Assembly (NCBI GenBank): GCA_964007475.1
Contig: OZ023275.1
Coordinates: 2,790,001-2,854,000 of the forward strand
DNA from: Hybos culiciformis
Taxonomy: Eukaryota; Arthropoda; Insecta; Diptera; Hybotidae
Reading direction: 5' to 3'
DNA length: 64,000 nt
In this document: positions 23,665-34,206 of the stretch, piece by piece
Position numbering within the stretch: the first letter of the stretch is position 1
Layout of the letters: each line of letters begins with the position of its first letter
The notes under the pieces: model-generated
What the model was told of the DNA's origin: nothing
Database searches by the model: none
The model's input: the letters and a program-made list of their open reading frames with translations, nothing else
Program-made: the position numbers and the translations under genes

Positions 23665-23905
23665 GGGGCACTGAATTTTGAGCGCATGAATTTTGACCGC
23701 GGAAAAATTTATATGGGCGGGCAAAATTCATTTTCAAATTTTTTTATTTTCAAATTTTTTTAAGTAATATTTTTGATGAAACTATTTCTGCATAATACTG
23801 CCGCAATTATTCTCGCGGTTAAAATTCATTTTTTTTCTAAATAGAGTCGCGGCCAAATTAATTTTGTCCACACATTTAATTCATGCGGTCAAAATTCATG
23901 GAGCC
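23665..23905. mobile_element. 241-bp MITE with 9-bp target duplications
   Basis: The terminal inverted repeats contain CTGAATTTTGAGCGCATGAA on the left and the complement of a near-identical string on the right; about 22 of 25 positions agree once aligned. Outermost ends are GGGGCACTGAATTTT and, on the complement, GGCTCCATGAATTTT. Immediate flanks are TGTCACTTT (23656-23664) and TGTCTCTTT (23906-23914), an 8-of-9 match. The 9-bp duplication suggests a Mutator-like (MULE) family, or hAT if read as 8 bp. Interior CAAAATTCAT and CGCGG words repeat, giving a quasi-palindromic body. Confidence 0.7.
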
Positions 23906-23914
23906 TGTCTCTTT

Positions 23915-25546
23915 ATATATACAATTGAAAATTCTGAGTGTATTAAATAGTTTAATTTTCATAATTTATATCTTATAACTGTGAGATTGATTTTTTTATT
24001 GAGAATGCCTAATATTCAATCCTTAATGATTCTTTTAAATTTTGATAAATTTCGTGCTTATTCTCTAGAAGTCGACATCAATAAAAATGATCGAACATAA
24101 ATTTTCAAGTTACCTTAATTAAATTTATATTATTTTCCAAATATAAAAACACTAAATATAGTAAAAAAATGCTTTAAAATTTTTTATTTTAGTATTTTCT
24201 AGCGTTTGACTATAAAATTGGTAACATAATATTTTTACATTTTCTTTTACTTAAAAACTTAGAGATGGAAATTTTTGAAATTTTGCATATACAAAGTAAG
24301 TATGTACCTCCTACTTGATGTAAATCTATGTTTTTTTCTTGTTGATTTGTAACGAAATATTGAAAATTTATTTACAAAATTATATATAATGTATTTATGT
24401 TTAATTTAAGTTTTTTATATACACTGCTTGATCCATTATCTATGTTTCTAAAACACACATAAATTTCTGATGAGTTCAATATTTTACATCAGCTTTTAGT
24501 TTTTTTTTTTTCATTTATTTAACTTCAATCATTCAATATTCTTCAAATTTTGTAGAAAATTTCAAATGTTCCCTACTTTACTTTATTGATGAATGCATTT
24601 AATGTTATTTATGTTTCTCTTTCAATTATTTTCTTATTTCCTGTTTAAAGTACCTATTAAAATGGCACAAAACATAAAATGATTTGTTGAAAAAATAAAT
24701 CTGTTTAAAGTATTTTCAAGTCCATTTAAAAATAAAAAAAAAAATACAATGTCAATCTTTTGACTGACTGGTTTTATAATAATTTTCTTTTACAATAATA
24801 TGGATTCATCAAGATTTTCATTTGCTTTGATTAAATAAATATATAGAGGAGCTGTAGTTATAGGGAAGTTGTATAAAACTATTTCTATATATATTTATAT
24901 TTTAATCGAATTAAATTACAATTTTGTTTAATGAAAAGAAAATGCAATTAAAATTACTTTAATATTGTAATATTCATTTTATTCTTTTTTTTAAAATTAA
25001 TTCAGAAACAGTTTTGAAAATACAAATTTAAGTTTTAATATAATTTTGATTTAAAATAATACTTAGTTTAAAGATTAAAATAGAGTATTCACATTTTATA
25101 AAAAATACTCAATTGCTTGTAAATTTAATTTCTTCTAGTTTTCAAGTCCAAAAGTCATTTGTAAAACCATATAAAAAGTTAATTTTAATGGAATTTTAGT
25201 TGCCGTTGTGCACATACAAAAATTAGAATTTCTTCAAGATTTCTTTTATTTTATTTTTCGATTTGATTACAGGGTTTACAAAAATTTTAGAAATCACTAC
25301 GACCCAAATACACAATTTCTAACCGAGGTTAAATTTTAACTTTTGAAAATGAAACAAAAAGGCTTAAAATTGGATATTAAATAACTTCCGACAATTTGTT
25401 GTAAAAAAAAATTGATTTTAAGTTGGAAACGATCTTACGAAAAATTTGTTATTTTCTAACGTTTTTCTAATGTTCATTTTCAACTTCCGAAATGCCAGTT
25501 GTTGAAAATTGGTTTATTTGAAGATAATTCTTTTTAAAAAAGTAAG
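23915..25546. other. A/T-rich gene-free stretch
   Basis: No gene is recognised. Near 25380-25520 the paired words CTTCCGACAATTTGTTG and CAACTTCCGAAATGCC hint at an old inverted-repeat relic, too decayed to bound. Confidence 0.4.
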
Positions 25547-25615
25547 TTCTCTTCGGGATTCGAACCTGCGTCCTTAACAAGAAATCGCCACACAGAAAAT
25601 TTGTATACCAAATTT
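25547..25615 (-). other. tRNA-like sequence with B-box (minus strand)
   Basis: On the - strand a B-box GGTTCGAATCC (complement of 25556-25566) is followed by CGAAGAGAAC, nearly the same continuation as in the arms at 17036-17409. The A-box side is decayed. Together with the unit at 25642-25720 it forms a divergent pair (B-boxes outward), opposite to the arrangement at 17 kb. Confidence 0.45.
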
Positions 25616-25641
25616 AAATTTCCTATTTTATATACATTTTA

Positions 25642-25720
25642 AATTCCAATACCGTGGCTGAGTGGTAGTGTTGGCGGATTGCAATGGTACAGTTCAAGGT
25701 TCGAATCCCAAAGAAGGCAT
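25642..25720 (+). other. tRNA-like sequence with A- and B-box
   Basis: AATTCCAATACCG leads into the A-box-like TGGCTGAGTGGTAGTG, then GGCGGATTGCAATGG, and B-box GGTTCGAATCC at 25698-25708 followed by AAAGAAGGC. It shares the CAATACC start and the GGnTTGCAATG middle with the right arm at 17 kb, so these are one family. An A/T homopolymer-rich tail follows (25730-25830), as inside the 17 kb foldback. Confidence 0.5.
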
Positions 25721-25983
25721 AAGAAATAAAATTTAGAATTTAATAAAATATATGAAAAAAAATTCTAATAAATAAAAAAAAATATTAAAATTAAAAAAAA
25801 AAAACTGAATTAAAAAAAAATTTTTTTTTTATAACATCTACGGTAATTTTTTTGGTTTTAACTTAACCTAATCTTAACTTAAGTTATAAAAAACCCCGAC
25901 AAAACCGGTTAAGATATCGTTCTGATAACATTTTGATAAAGTTATTACAACGAATTCATAACTTTAACGTTAGAATAACTTGA

Positions 25984-26501
25984 CAGGGCTGCGGAGTCGG
26001 AGTCGGAGTCGGTAGTAATTTATGCTTGTTAAGAGTCGGAGTCGGAGTCGACAAAATAAAGCCGACTCCGACGCGAACTCCAAAACTAATAAATTTAGTA
26101 TACTCGACCAAAACTTATTAAATTAAATAAAACTTTTTTATAATTATATTTTTATAATTAAATTTAACAAAGCAACAACCAAGTGTCTGGCACAGAAATC
26201 CAATAAAAATATATTATCACGATTTTTGGCTTACTGGGAAATTACGGGAAATACCATTTTATGTTCATATTAAAATTTATGGCAATTTCGGGAAATACTA
26301 TTTTTTATAATTGCTGGTACAGAAAGTATAGTATATTGGTATCAGACAGAGAGTCAAAGTTGTCAAAGTAGGAGTCGGAGTCGGAGTTGGAGTCGGAGTT
26401 GGAGTCGGAGTTGGAGTCGGAGTTGGAGTCGCCAAAGAAAAAAATGAAGAGTCGGAGTCGGAGTTGGAGTCGGTAATTTTGTAGACCGACTCCACAGCCC
26501 T
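25984..26501. mobile_element. hAT-like non-autonomous element with GGAGTC-hexamer ends
   Basis: The left end CAGGGCTGCGGAGTCGG and the right end CCGACTCCACAGCCCT (complement AGGGCTGTGGAGTCGG) form inverted repeats with one mismatch over 16 bp. GGAGTC hexamers, some GGAGTT, extend inward from both ends: 25992-26012, 26034-26050, 26371-26430 and 26446-26473. CAGGG-starting TIRs with subterminal hexamers fit the hAT superfamily. Flanking octamers TAACTTGA and TATCGTCA agree at 5 of 8 positions. No transposase is encoded; the Pro-Thr-rich - strand frame here is just the translated hexamer array. Confidence 0.7.
26371..26430 (+). repeat. (GGAGTC/GGAGTT)n hexamer array
   Basis: About ten hexamers, with GGAGTC and GGAGTT alternating in most of the array, inside the hAT-like element. 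The alternation suggests expansion of a 12-bp unit after the first C-to-T change. Confidence 0.9.
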
Positions 26502-26509
26502 TATCGTCA

Positions 26510-27116
26510 TAACCGTTTTCTAACTATATTTTGGGTATTTGAGGAGTGTTGTAATAAATAAAGACAAAATGATATAAACTATGTAGTGGTCTAAGTGGTC
26601 TAAACTGAATGTAGTGTTAAATCTTATAGTATATTTATATTCTTTCTAACAATATTCCAAAGTGTGACCCAATAAAATCAGAAAAAGAAATTTGAATTGT
26701 TCAGAAAATGTTGTTTAGTTAGAAAAATGATTAAGTGGCTGTATAAAATTTATACAAAAATTCATATATTTAGGTGAATTAAAATTTTACATAATGAAAT
26801 TTTCAGTCAGTATAAATAGTTAAATTATATACAATACTAATACTCAGTTTCACTATATAACAGAAAAAAAACTAAATACGAAAACGATGTATTTAAAATA
26901 TGAACTTTATACCAAATAAATAAAAGCATAAATAAAAGATGCTTTCTGACATATCTAGATTTTTTGTGTCTAGCGTTTAATAATTTTTTCTTTTTTATTT
27001 ATCACTTCAAATATAGAATTTTATGTAGACATTTTTATCATTGAAATAATATGTTTAAATATTGGTATTCTCTATTTCCTGAAAATTTTATCTTAAATAT
27101 TAAAATGGTTTTGTAC
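26510..27116. other. A/T-rich gene-free stretch
   Basis: No gene or element is recognised. Confidence 0.45.
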
Positions 27117-27143
27117 AATAAGGACTATATATTACAACGATAT
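27117..27143 (+). repeat. Dispersed 27-bp direct repeat, copy 1
   Basis: AATAAGGACTATATATTACA followed by ACGATAT. It recurs with one mismatch at 30767-30793. It may be the visible core of an old element. Confidence 0.6.
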
Positions 27144-30100
27144 CGTTGGAAGAATTTTAAAAGTAAACATTTTTGGCTTTAATTTGTTGAAGAACTAGAA
27201 AAAACTGGTCATTTCTCCAAAACTGAAAAATATTTAAATAATTAATTTGACTGCATTTGAGGAATTCAAATGCAAATTCAAATTTTATTGATACTAATTT
27301 TAAATTTTTACAAATTTTTCCTATAAATAAGATATTATGTACATTATTATGTAAATATACTATACCCTTTAGTAGTTCTATTTCTCTATTTTTTCTAAGA
27401 ATTAATTTATAATTTATTTTCAGATGAGAAAATTTCGATCTTTTAATATGAATCTTAAATAAAAAATTTTTATTTATTTAACTTTATGCAGTGAAAAAAA
27501 AATCTCTAATAACACATTCCACTTTGTGGATAATTCTGTTCTGAAATATTTATTGATAGGCGTTTACAAGAATGGCAATCGATTATCCGGTTTTTTTCTG
27601 TTACAACTTCCTATATATTTATACAGTCGAGACTGATATTATGAAAATAGATATTAGTTTAATTTTTTTGCCAAATAATATGTACATAACTATTTGGATA
27701 GAATTCTATAAATTTATAAAACCACAAAAATATAAATCAAAGACAAATAACTGATAATTTAGTATGATTTAAGGCTTATTCTATGATTATTATCTAAAAC
27801 AAATTATATATTTAATAGTTTTAGAATTTTATATTTTATTGGAATCAATTCCAAATCGAATGAAAATCGATGGATTTATAAATGAAATTGCGTTTTTCCA
27901 TATTTGTTGTTAAATTAAATTTTAAATCTATTTAAAATATTTTGCATTTGTTTTTTATTATTGTCAACATTTAGCAAATTTTTACTATGTTTATTTTAAT
28001 TTTTTTTTTAAGTATATGCTAAAAAGAATAGAATATTGGATTTATATGAAATTTAATCTGATTATGTTTTAAGCTATTTTAAAATAGTTTTGAGTATACA
28101 TGTTTCATGTTTTAAAAGATATAAAAATCGTGAAATTCTTTTAAAATTCAAGTAAAATTTACCCTATTATTTTTAATTCTTTAAAGGAGCCTAAAATTCT
28201 TTTTAATTCATTCAAATTCAGTTCAAAATTAATTTTGCTTATATCTAACCGAGGATTTATAAACAATATGGTTTCATTTACCACCGCTTTTAGTTTTGTT
28301 TAGTTTTCTAGGCACATTTTTTATTCAAAGTTCTACAATCAGACATCATGTTTATACAGTCGTGCATTAAACTTATCAGGGGTTTATACTGGACATCTTT
28401 AAAGATTAACACTAAGATTTTTTCATTGTGTATCAATTTAAAAGAAAAAGTTTAGACTAAAAATATTAATGTTTGAATGCATCCTGTATAAAATTGCAAG
28501 TAACATAGCGACAAATTCACAATATACATTAGTTGTGATTATGTTTAAAATTCGATACTGTCTTTAAATGATAACTTTTCTACATATTATGTACTTATGT
28601 TTAAATTCAATGATTTCATTTTCTTATAAAATATGTCTATCAGATTTAATTCTTTTTCTTGAATTATATTTAATTTTTATAATATTTTAGATGAATTTTT
28701 TTTTGTAATTTTTAAACTGTTAAGAAAGAAAAATATCCGAGATACCAAAAATAAAAAGATATATTTTTATTATTTTCATTTCTATGAGACAGATTTAAGT
28801 ATAGCCAAAGGGTTATTTAAATAAAGCAAAAAAAAACAAAAAAAAAAAACAAAATCAGACAAACACAATAATATTTATTAATATTAACAAAAACAAAAAA
28901 AAAAAAAGAAGAGATTTTTTTTTCATTTTAAGTGACGCTTCAAGCAATTAAATATGAAATTAATGTAATGAAATTTTTATTGTCCGAACAAAAGTATTGA
29001 AGTAAAAATCCATAAAAATGGGAATACTTGATTGTTGATTAGTTTTACATTCTACTTCCGTGAAATAGATAAATGAGGGAAGTTCTTCAGTTGTTGAACT
29101 TGTTTATAACGCTCAAAGGTTAGCACTTTCTATCCCAAGATCATTAAAGCTTTTACTTTTTTAATAGTGTAATTTAATCAAAAACATTTCGCCTTGGGCA
29201 GAATCATTAGTATATATTTATTTGTTTTTATCATTAATTCACAATAAATATATAACAATTATATAGATATTTTCCAAGTGCTCTATATAGGTCTCTATTG
29301 AAAAGTGCTGCTTCAAGAGGTTTTATAATAAATTTCAACGTCATCCTTATAAATAATAATATATCATTCTGAGTTTGTGAGCTGAAAAAGAGGTAATTTC
29401 TCAAGAAAATGAAATCGATATCCTTATTTTTTGGAAATAAAATATTTTTCTAACAACAACTACTGACAAAATCTTAAGGGGACTTAAACAAAAAAAAAAA
29501 AATTTGGCATTAAAATTCTGTATTAGATTTGTTTTTTTCATCAACATTTTTACATATAATATATAACTATAACTATATATTTATAGTTTTTATCTCTCTT
29601 AATTTTCCAAGTTCCAAAAAAAAAAAAATTCTTTTTTCAATGAAAAACTTAATAACCCTACCGTTAATGAAAAACTATATCCATACATATAAATATATAT
29701 ACTTATTCGTAATAAAAAAAAAATTGGTGTTATGAGATTCAAAAGAAAACATTTTTGTTGCATAACTTTTTCATTTTGTTGGTGTATATGGAAAAATAAA
29801 CGAAAGAAAATGAAAAATTTTTTTTATATTATTTCTATTTTTTTTTCTTATTTTCCAAAGTTATTTTAGTTCATATTTTTCGGACTTTATGTTTCTCTAA
29901 AAAAAAAAAAAGTTAAAATAAAAATAATAAAAAATTATAGTAAAAAAAAAATGTTTTTTTTATACTGCTTTTTAGAATTTATTATAAGTATAATTGTATA
30001 TTATATATATAGCATAAAAAAATTATATTTGGAGCAAATAAAAATTTTAGTTTTTCAAAGAAATTATATGTTTTTTTTTTTATTTTAATTTTGTGAAATA

Positions 30101-30766
30101 TAATAGTTTTTCCTTTCTTTTTTTTTGAATGAAAATTGAAGAAAGTTTTTCGATTCTTAAATGAGAACAACGTGAATTCATCAAAAATGAAAAAAAAAAA
30201 AAAAAATTCTAGAAAATTAGGACATTTTTCTAATGCACGCTTAAATTTATTTGAAAAGTTTGTTTTCCACATAAAAAAAAAAATTTTTATTTTCATATTT
30301 GGAAAATGAAAATTGAATTTATTGAACAATTGAACTATATTATTAAAAAATGTTTGAGCAGTTTATAGCGTGTCATATTTTTCTTTTGCGGAAATTAAAA
30401 GAAACATTTTGACATCGAGCCGAAATGGAAATTATTTTAGAATTGGAATTAAAGTTAATTGCAAGCAAATATATTATTTTAATTTTCTAAGGAAACAGTG
30501 AAATTTTGCATTTAATAAATAATGAGACGATTAATTAATTAATTTATTATATATTACATATATAATCAAGTATCGTACCGCCTAGATAACACCAATGCAT
30601 ATAATATAATATATATATAGGGAGGAATTTCTTTTTACAGTTTAGCTAGATTACTTGATAGAACAAAATGTTTATATATTTAAATTGAAAATTTATTCTC
30701 CGGCTCTCCGTCATCTGGTAGTTATTTTATATTATTATTCTGGCATCTACTATTTGGAAATAAAAG
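27144..30766. other. Long A/T-rich gene-free stretch
   Basis: No gene is recognised. Poly(A)/AAAC-rich tracts lie near 28828-28910. Frames at 27572-27754, 29529-29735 (+) and 29982-30329 (-) are compositional; the last is 115 codons of F/K/N-rich sequence without ATG. Confidence 0.5.
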
Positions 30767-30793
30767 AATAAGGACTATGTATTACAACGATAT
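30767..30793 (+). repeat. Dispersed 27-bp direct repeat, copy 2
   Basis: Matches 27117-27143 at 26 of 27 positions (ACTATGTA instead of ACTATATA). The flanks do not obviously continue the match. Confidence 0.6.
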
Positions 30794-31210
30794 TCTCAGT
30801 TATTGCTTTTCTCTACTATGTAAAAAATTGCGATCAAGTTCATAATCGAATTAGAATTATATAAATTCGAATAAAACTATCAAATATTACAAATGACATT
30901 TCTTTTATTTTTTATCAATCCTAAGTTTTTCTAAATAAATGGATTTCGAATAATTAAATATTTGTAAAATATACAGCGCTTACGTAATTATCGTACATAT
31001 TATTTTATCACTTTATTTATTTATTATTTAAGCTAAAATTAACACTCAATACGATATTTTCCATAGTGCATGTCCTGATTGAAAGTTTAATTTTAATTAT
31101 ATACTTAAGTTTTAATTTTGTTCTTTTATGACATATCAACTTTCATATTAAAAATTTTATTTCACTAAAAGTCCAGAGATAAACTATTATTTTAACCCAG
31201 CATCTAACAC
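30794..31210. other. A/T-rich gene-free stretch
   Basis: Nothing recognised. Confidence 0.45.
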
Positions 31211-31236
31211 TAATAATAATAATAATAATAATAATA
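31211..31236 (+). repeat. TAA microsatellite
   Basis: About eight uninterrupted TAA units. Confidence 0.95.
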
Positions 31237-33970
31237 TGATGCTTTTTTGCCAAGTATGCTTAAAGTCATATTAAATTTGAATATATAAACAATGGTAAAT
31301 ATAATTTATAATTAAACAAAATTGGAAATTTAACAAAATTCTAATAAATAAATTTACCACTTATGTAAATTAAAATAATCTATTTATATTTATAGATTTT
31401 TACAATTATGTTTTTTAGCTTGTTCAATTGACAATTTTACATATTTTTAATACGATTTTAAATATTATATATAGTATTATATGAATAATAAAATTTGAAT
31501 TTCACTAAATAAATTTTCACAGGTTAATAATTACAATTTTTTTTTTTTTTAGATATTATATTGAAAAGTATTTTATATTTATAATACAAAATTCTACATA
31601 CTTCAACTTATACATACGTATATTATTATATTTAAAATTATAGTATAAATTTTCATAGCTAAAACGAATTATTGCCCTCAGGTTCATAATCGCAAAACAT
31701 AAAAAAAGAAAAAAAGGTAAACAAAAATAAAATAAAAAAAAATGTCTAACTTGTATCATATATTCCATATATATGCTCGTAATATGCATTCATAATGTTA
31801 AGGTTCATAATATCAAAAAAAAAAAATAAAAATAAAATATATATATACGCGTTAACATCAACATTACAGAACGGATAATAACCCATCATCAGGATTATTA
31901 TTATATATGTGGGGAAATTGTATTATGAAGCTATGTTTTGTTATTATAACTTGTGTTATATGGAGTATATTTTAATGCAAAATGAAAAAAAAAAAATAAA
32001 AGTCATAATTTTCTTAAAAGCATATTCCCTAAAAGAACATAATTTACATTCAGTGTAAAATAATAATTTATATAATAACATCCAAAGTGATGATAAATCT
32101 GATGATGAATTCCACTTTTTCTCATCTATACATATTTTTTTTTTTTATTTTTTTTTTTAAAGAAAATCATATTTTTGCATACAAAATAATGATGGTAAAA
32201 AAAAAATATATTACGAAAGAAAAATTCTTATTTTTTTCTTCGAATATGTTTTTTTTTTTTTTTTTTAAAAAGTCAGTAATCATTTTTCATATCTGACAAT
32301 TCTTCGATTTATTAAAAAAAAGAAGGAGGAGAAAAAAGTGTAGGTAAAATTTGCCCTTAAAGTGAGATTATTAGGATTTAAGCAAGAATATATTAACCTT
32401 TTTGATACCAGATTAATTTGTTGCATATAATGGTATAAATTGTATTTACGTTCATGTAATTCAAATTATAGTATTTATGATATTGGTCACATAAATGGCT
32501 ATATAAAAATTATTTCTATAATTTAAAGTTACATTAAGACAAATGAAACGTAAAAGTTATCTTCTACCAGTATCTTAAATAAATTTTGTCTAGTTCAATT
32601 TGAAAATATTTGTTGATTTGAAAATCCAATACTTATAATAAAACTAGATATAGAGCAAGGTTGTACATATTATATTGTGCACTGAACAGCAATTCATTTT
32701 TATGAATAAGTCAGATTATTTTTATCAATAAATCTGGAAAGCTTTTTTTACAGAGAAGGAGTTCACAAAAAAAAAAAAAACAACAAAAAACATTTTTATT
32801 CTAAATGAGCTTATAAAACCAAAACATTAAATTTCATCCATGTACTATTTTAGAACAGGAAGTATTTTTTGTTTTTGTTTTTGTTTCCACAACTGATTAA
32901 CGGTGTGGATATTCTAAGGTAGTACATACCACCAGTCATACATTTACATATTATAAAAGCTAAATCTAAGGAATTATTATGCTAGAAAACAAGAACGTGT
33001 TGTTAACATTATTTTAGACTTAAAAATAAGAAAAATGTAAATTTTTTTTTTTTTGTTTGCATATTTTTTTACTCTTTGACATGGTATAAAAAGAAAACAA
33101 AGTTAAGATTGTTTTTCTGTTAGTTGAAGATATTTTCGAACTCGATTTTGAGGGACATATGAAACTTTTATAGATAATATTATAAATAAATTGTTTTAAA
33201 TATTATCTTCTTATGTAGATAACTTTTAATTAGTACAATATCTTTTTAAAGCGGTAATTTTTAGAACTCGACAAAATTTTAAATTATTAAGATTGCAAAA
33301 AAATGAGACTTTGAAAGATTTCTGTAATATTAATGAAATATTTGACATTATCAAAAATTAAACAGAATTTTTGTTAATTTTTCAACATTTTATAATTTCT
33401 CGATTTTAATTTAAACATTTTTAGAACCTAATTAAATAAATCTAAAATTTTCAAAAAAACAACATTATTGCTCATAGAGATTAAAAAAGTAGAAGAAATT
33501 TACAATTTTTCTACAAAAAAGATTATTTAATTTTTTATTATTTTTATTTTTAAAATTTTATAGTTGGAAAATTCAGATTTACAAAAGAGAGTCAAGAGAA
33601 AAAAAAAATTTGTTATATATTTTTTCTTAAAGAAAAAATCTTAAATCTTAAATCTTAGTATAAAAAAAAAAAAAATTAAATTGAAATAAATTGTTAAATT
33701 TCTATTTATTTCATTTTATTTTAAATATAATGTTATATTTTTTTCTCTCAGAAAACCTTTTACGTGTCACAATATATTTAATTTTTTTTGTGCTTATTTT
33801 AAATTTTTTTGTTTTTACAAAGTTTTGACAATTTTGCAATAAAATGTTCAAAATTATCATATATGTATAGAATAATGAAGTAATATTGTACATAAGATGA
33901 AGGAATTATAATTTCAGGATTTTAGTACCTATAGTTTGAGGCGGTCATTTTTAGAAGCTAAAAGCTTAAT
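31237..33970. other. A/T-rich gene-free stretch
   Basis: On the - strand near 31845-31905 the string CCTGATGATGGGTTATTATC precedes a GATGTTAACGCG word. This recalls a CCTGATGATGG repeat seen in many animals, but is too short to assign. A short (CTTAAAT)3 lies near 33640-33657. Frames at 31556-31789 and 33711-33893 (-) are compositional. Confidence 0.4.
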
Positions 33971-34206
33971 GGCGCTTACAGACGGGATGAATGTTTATTC
34001 AATTTCAGTTGGACAACAACAAAGTCTTTCAACCTGATTAAAAAAACATCAAATAATTTTGATATTTTGTATGAGTGCACACAAGATGAAAAACAAGTTA
34101 AGTAATGTTGAAAGACTTTTTGATGAGGCAAGTTTTTCAACTTAGTTTATACGTCTGTAGCGAGCTTTCAACAAGTTGAAAGACAAGTTTAATAAACATT
34201 CAACCC
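33971..34206. mobile_element. Nested inverted-repeat element, GTTGAA-rich
   Basis: Two inverted pairs are offset. GGGATGAATGTTTATT (33984-33999) is complementary to 34191-34206 at 15 of 16 positions. CGCTTACAGACG (33973-33984) is complementary to CGTCTGTAGCG (34152-34162) with one indel. The decamer GTTGAAAGAC also appears at 34107-34116 and 34175-34184, and as its complement at 34024-34033. The pattern fits a decayed MITE, possibly two nested insertions. Exact ends and target duplication are not clear. Confidence 0.5.

Noticed and set aside
26298..26510. Minus-strand frame with Pro-Thr repeats
   Set aside because: It is the translation of the GGAGTC/GGAGTT hexamer array of a hAT-like element, not a protein.
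29982..30329. 115-codon minus-strand frame, the longest in the window
   Set aside because: No ATG, F/K/N-rich, encoded by A and T runs; no motif.
31845..31905. Hammerhead-ribozyme-like CTGATGA core on the minus strand
   Set aside because: The required GAAA after stem II is absent (GTTC at that place) and no proper stems I and III are seen.
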